Made by a program: the position numbers and the translations under genes
NCBI GenBank assembly: GCA_947247005.1
Contig: OX365955.1
Span: forward strand, 34,575,822-34,639,821
Source of the DNA: Spisula solida
Lineage: Eukaryota; Mollusca; Bivalvia; Venerida; Mactridae
Length of the DNA: 64,000 nt
Direction of reading: 5' to 3'
The notes under the pieces: model-generated
Databases searched by the model: none
What the model was told of the DNA's origin: nothing
What the model saw: only the letters and a program-made list of their open reading frames with translations
Shown: one piece after another, positions 24,007-35,800 of the stretch
Numbering within the stretch: position 1 is the stretch's first letter
How the letters are laid out: every line of letters starts with the position of its first letter

Positions 24007-24714
24007 TAGTGATCAATTTCTAAACATATTCAATTATTATAGTAGATGTGGTAATTACAAATTCAAATGAATGAACATACTGGTATAACACATCACATAT
24101 CATAATGAATAGACAGACAAATGTACAGGTATCAATATAGAGTAATGGATTTCTAATTTAAGGAGTATTTTTACAGTAATAATACATAACTACGAGTATT
24201 ACCAACTATAGCTGTATTTGCGTTGTAGACAAATATATAAAGGATCTATCAAAAGTGGTCAATTGATATAAACTTATATTAAACCAGTTCTGAAAATTTT
24301 ATTAAGGGAGCCTCTTAATGAGTTTTTATTTTTTTATTGTATGACAGTAATAACATGAAAATCAACATCTTTCTGTTGAAAAACAAACTCCCAAAAAACT
24401 GTCATTTATGGGATAGAATGACGCCATGTAGGAGATTTGAACATTATAATACACCAGTGTAGTATTAAAATATTTGTACTTGTTATACTTACCCAGATAC
24501 AAGGAAATACTATTCATACAAATTGTCAAGATTGCTTACAATAACTAGAAAGTTTTACAGGTAAAAACCAAAAAAAGTAACAACTTCAAAACTTCATGAC
24601 AACAAAATTGAAACACAAAATATGTGAATAATCAACAACAAATGAACAACAAACATTCCTGGTACATCAGAACATTAACCTGGTTTCTTTCTAAAACAAT
24701 AGCCTTCATTAACG
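24007..24714. other. Intergenic AT-rich DNA, no gene
   Basis: No supported ORF, repeat end or RNA gene. Confidence 0.4.
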
Positions 24715-25262
24715 GGTGATGCTCATCATGGGTGTTCGTCACGGAATAAGCACTCCAAAAATATTCAAAAGACAGTTATGGTTCTTTGGCATGGCATTAT
24801 AACTTAATGAGATTTATTTAACTATGAAGTTTCAAATTGATATATCCAATACTGTATGAGTTATGGCATGGACTTGAATTAAGTATAAAAAATTACAAAG
24901 GGGAATAACTCCAAAAATATGCATAAAAGAGTTATGGTTCTAGGGCATTGCACATCCCTCAAAGATATATATTCATCTATGAAGTTTCAAATTCATATCT
25001 CTAATACTGTTTGAATTATGGCCCGGACAAGAACTAAGTGTGAAAAATTACAAAGGGGAGTAACTAAAAAATATGTAATAAAGAGTTATGGTTCTTGTGC
25101 ACTGCACTTCCACTCAATGAGATCTATGCACATGCAAAGTTTCAAATTAATAGACCTGTGCAATAGTTTTAGAGTTATCATCTGGACAAAATATGTCGGA
25201 CGGATGGACGGACAAAGCAGCAACTATATGTTCCTCCAAAATTTTTTTTGGGGAGCATAATA
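24715..25262 (+). mobile_element. HINE-like element, family F (GAGTTATGGTTCTNGNGCA units)
   Basis: Three ~155-bp units (CTCCAAAAATAT, AGAGTTATGGTTCT, TGAAGTTTCAAATT), then GGACGGATGGACGGAC and the hairpin TGTTCCTCCAAAA..TTTTGGGGAGCATAATAA. Confidence 0.65.
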
Positions 25263-25375
25263 AGGTTAATGTAATAAACAATTCATAAAAAAATCAGCAA
25301 CACTGCAATTGAGAATAAAAATATAAAAAGATTGTATCATAAATATATTTATAGCATAGATAACAATCAATAAGA

Positions 25376-26971
25376 ACAAGAGTGCCAAAATGTCACAAAA
25401 TACGTGGGTCATGGTGAGTCTCAGGTCATGGTGAATGAAAAAAACAAACAATCCAACATTTTTTTTAATTAAAGGACCATAACCCAAGAAGGCCTAGGCT
25501 GATTTGACCTACAATTGAAATTGTCTTAGATATTATATCCATAAACATTGTCACAAAGTTTGAAGATACTCAGATGAAAACTCTTTGCACTAGAGAACAG
25601 ACAAGGTCAATTTCACATTTATTTTGGTAATTATAGGAACATAACCAAATAAGGCCTAGGCCGATTTGGCCTATAATCAAACTTGGTCTAGATATTATGC
25701 CCATAAGCATTGTCACAAAGTTTGAAGATGATTGGATGAAAACTGTTTGCGTTAGAGTACAGACAAGGCCAATTTCATACTTATTTGGTAATTAATTTAG
25801 GCCCTAACAAAATGAAGCCTAGGCCGATTTGGCCTATAATCGAACTTGGACTAGATATTATGCCCATAAGCATTGTCAGCAAGTTTGAAGATGATCAGAT
25901 GAAAACTGTTAGCGTAAGAGTACAGACAAGGCCAATTTCATACTTATTTGGTAATTAAAGGACCATAACCCAATAAGGCCTAGGCCGATTTGGCCTAAAA
26001 TCGCCCTTGGCCTAGATATTATGCCCATAAGCATTGTCAGCAAGTTTGAAGATGATCGGATGAAAACTGTTAGCGAAAGAGTACAGACAAGGCCAATTAC
26101 ATACTTATTTGGTTATTAAAGGACCATAACCCAATAAGGCCTAGACCGATTTGGCCTTTTATCGAACTTGGCCTAGATATTATGCCCATAAGCATTGTCA
26201 GCAAGTTTGAAGATGATCGGATGAAAACTGTTAGCGTAGGAGTACAGACAAGGCCAATTTCATACTTATTTGGTAATTAAAGGACCATAACCCAATAAGG
26301 CCTAGGCCGATTTGGCCTATTATGGAACTTGGCCTAGATATTATGCCCATAAGCATTGTCAGCAAGTTTGAAGATGATCGGATGAAAACTGTTAGCGTAA
26401 GAGTACAGACAAGGCCAATTTCATACTTATTTGGTAATTAAAGGACCATAACCCAATAAGGCCTAGGCCGATTTGGCCTAAAATCGAACTTGGCCTAGAT
26501 ATTATGCCCATAAGCATTGTCAGCAAGTTTGAAGATGATCGGATGAAAACTGTTAGCGTAAGAGTACAGACAAGGCCAATTTCATACTTATTTGGTAATT
26601 AAAGGACCATAACCCAATAAGGCCTAGGCCGATTTGGCCTAAAATCGAACTTGGCCTAGATATTATGCCCATAAGCATTGTCAGCAAGTTTAAAGATGAT
26701 CGGATGAAAACTGTTAGCGAAAGAGTACAGACAAGGCCAATTACATACTTATTTGGCAATTAAAGGACCATAACACAATAAGGCCTTGGCCGATTTGGCT
26801 TTTAATCGAACTTGGCCTAGATATTATGCCCACAAGCATTGTCAGCAAGTTTGAAAATGATCGGATGAAAAATGTTTGCGCTAGAGTACAGACAAATTAC
26901 TGGACGCCGCCGCCCGCACGCCCGCCAAGGGTGTCCACATAATACGTCCCGTTTTCAACGGGCGTATAAAA
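25376..26971 (+). mobile_element. HINE/pearl-like element, family G (AAGGCCTAGGCCGATTTGGCC units, ~163 bp, about nine copies)
   Basis: The head is AACAAGAGTGCCAAAATGTC. About nine units of ~163 bp share GACCATAACCCAATAAGGCC, TATTATGCCCATAAGCATTG and GTACAGACAAGGCCAATTTC; neighbouring central units are nearly identical. The tail is CGCCGCCCGCACGCCCGCC, then ATACGTCCCGTTTTCAACGG and GCGTATAAAAA. A short sister copy makes up most of PTDSS2 intron 6. Confidence 0.85.
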
Positions 26972-27442
26972 AGTAAAAAAAATGTAAAATTTATTGATGC
27001 ATTACAGTTATAGTACTGTAAAAGCAGAATAATTTGTAAGGGATTAATTTTTGCTATATTCGCGTGTTTGATGAATTAGCGAAAATTAATGCTAGTGAAA
27101 TTACTACCTTCATAATATCTTCAAATATGTTGAACTTCACTATTGATTAAGGCTAAGCGCCACCATTATCATGCTCCATCTGTCATGTGATTTGACACAC
27201 ACATGTTATATTTTGCAAGCAAATTTAAATTGCAACGTGCATGTATGCATGTACGATAAGCTACACATACACGTTCCTTTAGCAATCTCCCTATTATCTC
27301 ATAATGTACATCATACACATATTATACACTCAATCCATACCCTGGTTTTGGAGAAGATGTCATATAAAGTTTTCACTAAACACTCATAGACAACAAAGCG
27401 CAACTTCCAGGTGGCTACAATATTTACCGAATGTACTATTTA
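26972..27442. other. Intergenic, no feature seen
   Basis: No supported feature. Confidence 0.4.
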
Positions 27443-27650
27443 ATACAATCTTGTAAGAGGATCATTAAGCAATGCTACACACCATACAATCTTGTAAGAG
27501 GATCATTAAGCAATGCTACACACCATACAATCTTGTAAGAGGATCATTAAGCAATGCTACACACCATACAATCTTGTAAGAGGATCATTAAGCAATGCTA
27601 CACACCATACAATCTTGTAAGAGGATCATTAAGCAATGCTACACACCATA
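27443..27650. repeat. Minisatellite, 41-bp unit, five near-perfect copies
   Basis: The unit ATACAATCTTGTAAGAGG + ATCATTAAGCAATGCTACAC + ACC is repeated five times with almost no divergence, so it is recently amplified. Confidence 0.95.
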
Positions 27651-28796
27651 TTCCAAAGCTCAAGGTCTAGTGGTTGTGGACAGAAGTAGAAACAACAACT
27701 GGCTATTACTTTGTTGTGCAAAGATTGTACGACTTTTTATTTGGTACATATCTAAATAATTTATTTCCGTTTAAATGACACTGTTTATGCAGGAATTTAA
27801 GACAACTATTTATTTGCACATTCTAAAGACTGCAGTAACTTTAAGTCTCTCTTCAGCTCTCATTACCTACTTATGTACCAGATTGGGACCAGCATCGAAA
27901 ATTATCATCCCTGTGAAGTTTGGTTAAATCAAAATCCATTCAGAGGTTAAGGAGATGTTGCTTCAAGAAATTATTGATGTACACAACCAAGTTACCAAGA
28001 CTTCATGCTGCAGCGAGCTAAACATATTACAAAAGCAGCAAAATAATAAATATCTTAATTACATTGAATTATTTTGTCAAGTAAAAACCAGCAGTATTAC
28101 ACTAAGCACAGCATCCATGGCACATTATGATTTGATAAGAGACAACAATAGTCATTAAATTCTGATATCACATAAATGTTAACAATGAACTGTAAAATAA
28201 TTATTTTGATGAAGGTTTCATTTATTTTGTGGTTGAACCACGAAATCTAATTCCCACCAATACATTGAAGTTGATCTCTCAAATATTGAATAATGACTTT
28301 GCCCTTTCATGGATTGTAAAAAAAAGAATTAACAACCCCATGAAATCACACTTTATCAAAATCTATGAAATTTAATGCCCTTGAAAATAAGTGATTCTAC
28401 AGTATATTTGTTATTTTGGTAAATTAAATAACTTTACAAATGGCAGAGTAGATAATAAATCAATTTGAGCACACAGGTTGGACATTGTGCAGGATATCTC
28501 ACCAATATAAGCTATAATCCTCAACATGGAATGGTTTCAGTTTACATGATATTGTACATGTTGCATAATTTTCCCAAAACAAACCGACAGAAAAATCTGG
28601 CATTAAAAATACAGTAAAACTTACTAGCATAAAAAGATACAAGCTATATATAACAACATATTAAAATCTACATTGTTTACGGCATACATAGGTTTGTTTA
28701 ACTTCGGTGTCCTAAAAATCTGATTAAGAAAAGAAGTTTGAGAGGAAACTTTTATTCATATGTTTAAATGACATTTTTTATGTATTTCATAACAGT
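27651..28796. other. Intergenic AT-rich DNA downstream of PTDSS2
   Basis: No supported gene; only ORFs under 70 codons. Confidence 0.4.
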
Positions 28797-28875
28797 TCGT
28801 CCCTTTGGTGCAACAAGGTTGTATCTTACTATATACTGTATAGTGAGATACAACCTTGTTGCACCAAGGGGACGA
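28797..28875. other. 79-nt near-perfect hairpin
   Basis: Arms of 39 nt meet around 28836 with only two or three mismatched or wobble pairs. The outer arm is TCGTCCCTTTGGTGCAACAA. It could be a very short MITE, a fold-back or a miRNA-like precursor. Overlapping ORFs on both strands are artefacts of the palindrome. Confidence 0.85.
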
Positions 28876-29371
28876 GTTTCTGTTGACAGGATGTCTGATG
28901 ACATTCCAACCTTGTACAGAATAAATAAAGCCAAAATAAAATACTGTTTGTTTGCCCTTCCCAGGACCCTAGACAATTGGGGTTGGGTAGGTAGGCAGAT
29001 AAAATATTTTTTGTTTTCTTCAGCGAAATAATCTGATGGCAAAATTTCTTGAAATCACTGAAAATGTATGACAGCGTCGAGGACGTTATTGATGTTACCT
29101 TGTTACGCATACACTTATTATTCATATCCAATAAAAACATGGGCTCATTAGCTTTGTAACAAGTGTCAAACCACTTCTCTATCATAAAACCTGATAAACT
29201 TATTTATGTTATCAAATATTACTGATCACCCTGTATCAAACACAGTGCTATTATAATATACTAGTTTATCTCACTAATTGAGAACATTGTTAAATTCAGC
29301 TTTCAAATAACCATAACTTTGTTATGGTTTTCTTATCAAATAATAATATTATATATATAATTTTATTGTCT

Positions 29372-29455
29372 GCAGTAAAAGTGTTTTAATAATTTTTGAT
29401 CTGTAACTTTATAGTTTGCATAAATTGTTAGTAAAACAGATGACTGAGGTTTATT
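29372..29455 (-). promoter_or_regulatory. Candidate poly(A) signals for PTDSS2
   Basis: AATAAA on the minus strand at 29455-29450 and 29377-29372, about 200 and 280 nt beyond the stop codon. The choice between them is not decidable by eye. Confidence 0.35.
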
Positions 29456-29651
29456 TAACAAGAATGTTTCTTCTAAAACATACATATACTCTTCAACTTT
29501 ATACATCTTAAATCTTATCACAATAGTGAGGACTATGTAGTGTATAAATTCTCATAGAAAAATAGCATGTTGGAAATAAAAAGATAAACCCGATATATTC
29601 ACCACAGATAGAGCTTTGATAATGTAACATCAATTAAAATTTACAAACCAA

Positions 29652-29872
29652 TCATTGACCAGCAGATCCATTTTTTGGTTTAGGACGTTGGTAAAGATTA
29701 TTATTTAAGTTGGTTTTGCGTAGATTATAATGTTGTATTCCTTCCTCCTCTACTTGTTCTTCTTCTGGCAACTGAGTTAAATCTATCGACTGCTTCTTTT
29801 TCGGTTTCATACTAATGTCATTTTTGACATCTCTTTTAATGTAAAACTTCCATATTGTATATCCAACTAGAC
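29652..29872 (-). CDS. PTDSS2: PTDSS2 coding exon 12 (residues 402-474, stop)
   Basis: The acceptor is TTTATATTCAG; the first two bases complete G402. It encodes the end of the last membrane span ([15 protein letters not shown]), a KPKKK cluster, the acidic PEEEQVEEE run and an Asn/Lys-rich tail ending NGSAGQ, with TGA at 29654-29652. No KKxx retrieval signal is present. Confidence 0.93.
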
Positions 29873-32800
29873 CTGAATATAAACATATATAGTAAGGTAT
29901 ATTACATATTCTAACACGATCTGCAGATTAATCCATATACGCATAGAGCAAACCAGGGTATGTATCATTACCGCAACAAAATTTACCTGTCAAATTGGCT
30001 GTTACTATTTATGCCCCGTATCACGTAACATATTTATGAATGAATGAACGTAAACTTTATAGTAAAAACTTAAACGAGTTGCGAAGAAGGCAAGTTGCAG
30101 GATTATCAAGTGTTACAGCAATGAAGCATCTATTTTAAGAAACTCCCATATGCTCTATACACTAAGTTTTATAAAAACATCTAATAATCAATTAATTTAT
30201 ATTTTTCATTTCATGCAATAGATACCTTATGCTCGTGTTATTAAAATGGTTTCAATGTTTAAAATGTGTTCTTTCCATCAGAAAATTACGAAGCTCGTCT
30301 TCATTAACAAGGGAGGTAATTGTACCAGCTAATTGCTAATTTCAGCGTGGAATTATGTACAATGTAAAATGGGTGAAAATGGAATGCGCGCAGTTAAATA
30401 GTACTGGATATTAACGTGTTTAGAATCAAAATAAAAAGTCTGTTCTTGTATTTTGTCGGTGAATAAAACACGGGCACTTGTTAGCATGCGGAAAATTAAA
30501 TCACTCGTGCTACGCACTCGTGGTTTAATTTTTCCACATCCGAACTCCTGCCCATGTTTAATTCACTGACAAAATACAAGAACAGACTTTTATTTCTTAA
30601 CTATATACTATCATTAAAACATAAAGAATTAGATACATATGAGAACCATCTACAGGTCAAGCCGGAGTCTCAGTCGTAACTAAGAAATAGACACATATGA
30701 GAACCATCTACAGGTCAAGCTGGAGTCTCAGTCGTAACTAAGAAATAGACACATATCAGACCCGTCTATAGGGTGAGCCTGAGTCTCAGTCGTAACAAAG
30801 AAATAGACACATAGCAGACCCATCTACAGGGCGAGCCGGAGTCTCAGTCGTAACAAAGAAATAGACACATAGCAGAACCATCTAAAGGGCGAGCCTGAGT
30901 CTCAGTTGTAACTAAGAAATAGACACATAGCAGAACCATTTATAGGGCGAGCTGGAGTCTCAGACACATATCAGAACCATCTACAGGGCGAGCCCGAGTC
31001 TCAATCGTAACTAAGAAATAGACACATATCAGAACCATTTATAGGGCGAGCTGGAGTCTCAGACACATATCAGAACCATCTATAGGGCAAGCCCGAGCCT
31101 CAGCCGTCACTAAGTTTTGGAACTTCTGGCTCAAAAGCAATTGCCATATACTTCATTATTGGCAGTATTGTATGTATAAACTCAACATTTGTTCTAATAT
31201 ATTCCAAACTTCTAGAGATCATACGATCTTGTCTTTGGGGATCAACACTTCTTAAAGGAGTCTAGGAAACGCAAGTTATTAAGCAACCTTTGGCGAGCTT
31301 AAAAATTTGTTTTCGAGACGAGTTTAAGAAATGTTGATATCAAAGACAACAAGTTATGGATTCTTTTTATCATATTGCCATAGTAACCAGGTCAAAACGA
31401 CATCAGAAATAACAAATTTAAGCCATCAACATAAAGTTTTCAAGCCGAAAACCCAGTGACATCATCCATTTGTTGCAACAGACACGTTAGAGAACATTGT
31501 TCTGGGATTTGTTCTCACATGGAAGATCTTGGTATTTATGTTACAAAAGCCACACTGATCTCTACCGACAGTTAATCAACCAGTGTCATTCCACCCATAG
31601 AATAGCAGGAGGTCAAAGGTTCAAATCCAGACAGGGACTTGTTCTGATGACTGGTTTGTGAGCAGCCAGCTACTTAAATAATAAATAATGGTTACTGAAT
31701 GCCTACACGTGCCTGCTGCCTGACTTTCAGGGATAGGAATGAGGATGTACTGTGAACAGAACATAGGTTCCTCATCAAACAAATTGACATTACACCAGTT
31801 GGCAATAAATTACCTTTCAATCCATTTTAACAATAAATTATAATCACATGGTTCAAAGTCTTTGAAAGACAATGAGGATGAGTGATCTCTGCGTAATGTC
31901 AATTAGGTGGCCCCCTTTCATTAGGGCGTTGACACAATAAACACTAGTTGAAAATAGTGAACAAAACTAAACAAAATTTGTTTATCAAATATTTACCTAA
32001 AAATCCAAGAATCCAAAAACAAGCCACTGGTCTATCAAATGGTTTTGTGATGGTTTCAAAGGCAAACTTGACACAGATCAGAAGTTCAGTGATGATGATA
32101 GCCAGAATCATCCAAGATTGTCGTCCAAACTTACCACAGCCCCTGAAACAAAGAAATGATTGAATCAATGGTTGATCCCCTAAGTATGTGTGATTTATTT
32201 GCTTTTATTTATTTTCACCATCAGAAGACCCATACAAGTGATGGCCCTCAGAAGAGGTTAATTATTTTTTGTTTTTGAGGATATAGCATGATTCAGAAAA
32301 TGTCACAGTTCCAAAAATATCCCTGGTTCTTTTACATGCCTGATGTGAAGCCCAGGACCTTGGTTTTCAAAGCCTTATCCAAAAGATTGTTAGTGAAGTT
32401 TAGTGAAGTTAGTTATGTTAGGACAGCAAACTGAAAATAATTCTGTATTTATTTAACTGGAGACGAGATCCACAAGCTTCAGATCTACAATTAATACAGG
32501 TCTATACCATGATATCATTTTGTCCATCTATCACATAAATATGTGAGAGAATTGATGCTCCCTGATAAATGTACGTAAAGACAACAGATGAACGTCTAAA
32601 CATCTGCAATGAGTCTATGAACCATATCTGCAATTTGAACTTATTAAAGAATTCAAATTTGAGCATAAAGTTCAGTATCTCTGTAAGTGCTTTGATAAAA
32701 CAGAACCCATGTGTACAATTATCTTCACATGCTGATAAACATTTTTACACCTGTTCACTGCTGCAAGGAACTGCTGATTTTTCTAAACTAATTCCAATTT

Positions 32801-35800
32801 TCTCCATTAAAAAGACTCGTTAAATGTGGTATTAAAAAGTAAAACGTACGGATCATCAAGATATTGAAATGTCTCCCTCAAAGATGCTGCCCCCATAAAC
32901 AAGAAGAAGACGAGTCGGGTAAGGTTGAGATAATGTTCTGGTGGAATCCATAATACAAACTTCAGATAAAATGTGTTCAACTCGGCCAATAAAAACTGAA
33001 ATATAACATGTTTTAGAGTAATGCAATATAAACCATACAGGTGTGTATCAACTCCCCGGTCTCTCATTCATTGATTTAATAAACATTGATATAACAAGTA
33101 AATAAGAATTGCAAGCAATACAAAAGTCCCCTAGCGGTTTGAAGCCATTTTCAATGTTTATGTCTCCATAGCAACCACAATTTTTGTCAGAATCAAAATA
33201 TTTTTAGACGTGCATAATCCCCTTATTGCCCCCTATCCACATATCAAGTTTCATAAACCTAGCTTGAAAACTGTTTGAGTAATGGCAGGATCCAGTTTTT
33301 TTTGACAAACGGACAGACTTTCTCCCTGACTTGACTATGTGGGGTTTTCTTTTGTTCATTTTTTTGTTTGTAAAACCCCGTAAGCAACATTTTGCACCCG
33401 TAAGCAACGAAATGAATAGAATCTAAATATAGCCTATTGTTCCGCACCCCACAACGTCAAGTTGGTGCGTACGGACTGGACTGACTGACGGACGGATGGC
33501 AAACCTATAACCTAACAAGAGGGCCCAAAGGGCCATAGGTCGCTCACCTGTCCTAGTAGTTCTAGTAGTTCATGTACAAGGTTTTCATATTGTCTTATAA
33601 AGCGACGTTGCAATTTACATCACATAGACCAAATGGCATATTGAAGTTTAAGCCAAGTTTGACTATGATTTGACCTTGTGACCTAGTTTTTGACCCCGGA
33701 TGACCCAATATCGATCTTGACCTACATTTTGTTGACATGACCATTGTGACCAAATTTAATTAAGATTAGGTCAAAATTGTGACCTCTAGTGACTACACAA
33801 GGTTTTTCTATGATTTGACCTTGTGACCTAGTTTTTGACCCAGGATGACCCAATATTGAACTTGACCTAGATTTTGTTGAGATGATCAATTTGACCAAGC
33901 TTCATAAAGATTAGGCAAAAATTGTGACCTCTAGTGACTACACAAGGTTTTTCTATAATTTGACCTTGTGACCTAGTTTTTGACCCCAAGTGACCCAATA
34001 TCAAACTTGACCTAGATTTTGTGGAGATAATCATTGTGACCAAGTTTCATAAGGATTAGGTCGAAAATATGACCTCAACTGAATATACAGTGTTTTTCTA
34101 TGATTTGACCTAGTGACCTAGTTTTTGACCCCAGATGACCAAATATTGAACTTGACCTAGATTTTGTTGAGATGATCATTTTAACAAAGTTTCATAAAGA
34201 TTAGGTCAAAATTGTGACCTCTAGTGACTACACAAGGTTTTTCTATGATTTGACCTTATGACCTAGTTTTTGACCCCTGGTGACCCAATATTGAACTTGA
34301 CCTAGATTACCAAGTTTCGTAAAGATCAAGCCAAAACTGTGACCTCTAGTGACTACACAAGGTTTTTCTATGATTTGACCTTGTGACCTAGTTTTTGACC
34401 CCTGATGACCCATTATCAAACTTGACCTAGATTTTATTGAGATGATCATTGTGACCAAATTTTGTAAAGATTAGACCCAAAATGTGACCTCTAGTGACGA
34501 CACAAGGTTTTTCTATGATTTGACCTTGTGACCTAGTTTTTGACCCCGGATGACCCAATATCGAACTTGACCTAGATTTTGTTGAGATGATCATTGTGAC
34601 CAAGTTTCATGAAGATTAAGTAAAAATTGTCACCTCTAGTGACTACACAAGCCAATTGTTGACGGACGGACGGACGGACGACGGACGGACGGACGACGGA
34701 CGAAGAGTGATCACAAAAGCTCACTCTGTCACTTTGTGACAGGTGAGCTAAAAACCGGTAGGGGACTAATAAACAATTTAATATACAAAATAGAAGTTTA
34801 TCAAATATTGTTTCCTCCAAGAGCAAGCTAATATATTTATCTTCAAGATATTTATCTTCATGCTACTAGGTTTCCTCTATCTGTATATAGGGGCAAACTA
34901 CTAGGTTTCCTCTATCTGTAAATAGGGACAAATTACTAGGTTTTCTCTATCTGTATATAGGGGCAAACTACTAGGTTTCCTCTATCTGTAAATAGGGGCA
35001 AACTACTAGGTTTCCTCTTTCTGTAAATAGGGGCAAACTACTAGGTTTCCTCTATCTGTATATAGGTAGGGCAAACTACTAGGTTTCCTCTATCTGTATA
35101 TAGGGGCAAACTACTAGGTTTCCTCTATCTGTATATAGGTAGGGCAAACTACTAGGTTTCCTCTATCTGTATATAGGGGCAAACTACTAGGTTTCCTCTA
35201 TCTGTATATAGGTAGGGCAAACTACTAGGTTTCCTCTATCTGTAAATAGGGGCAAACTACTAGGTTTCCTCTATCTGTATATAGGTAGTGCAAACTACTA
35301 GGTTTCCTCTATCTGTATATAGGTAGGGCAAACTACTAGGTTTCCTCTATCTGTATATAGGTAGGGCAAACTACTAGGTTTCCTCTATCTGTATATAGGG
35401 GCAAACTACTAGGTTTCCTCTATCTGTATAGGTAGGGCAAACTACTAGGTTTCCTCTATCTGTAAATAGGGGCAAACTACTAGGTTTCCTCTATCTGTAT
35501 AGGTAGGGCAAACTACTAGGTTTCCTCTATCTGTATATATGTAGGGCAAACTACTAGGTTACCAATATCTGTATATAGGTAGGGCAAAATACTAGGTTTC
35601 CTCTATCTGTATATAGGTAGGGCAAACTACTAGGTTTCCTCTATCTGTATATAGGTAGGGCAAACTACTAGGTTACCAATATCTGTATATAGGTAGGGCA
35701 AAATACTAGGTTTCCTCTATCTGTATATAGGTAGGGCAAAATACTAGGTTTCCTCTATCTGTATATAGGTAGGGCAAACTACTAGGTTACCAATATCTGT

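Larger units (their letters stand above)
29873..31996 (-). other. PTDSS2 intron 11 (fold-back element and 59-bp minisatellite)
   Basis: Holds the fold-back at 30429-30596, the ~59-bp array at 30600-31110 and a SINE-like stretch near 31570-31760. The rest is unique AT-rich DNA. Borders GTAAAT..CAG. Confidence 0.85.
33129..34768 (+). mobile_element. HINE-like element, family B, with nested family A and a shared small MITE
   Basis: The ends AAGTCCCCTAGCGGTTTGA and AAACCGGTAGGGGACTAATAA are inverted. Shares CATAGCAACCACAATTTTTG and CCCCTATCCACATATCAAG with 16806-17431. The nested family A copy (33515-34752) sits just before the family B hairpin tail. The MITE at 33330-33468 lies in the body. Confidence 0.75.

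Noticed and set aside
28764..29185. Opposed ORFs of 87-118 residues
   Set aside because: They come from the 79-nt palindrome, which mirrors the same frame on both strands.
32841..32850. Alternative exon 10 donor four bases downstream
   Set aside because: It would shift the frame into an immediate stop in exon 11. The first GT keeps P353 and the conserved frame.
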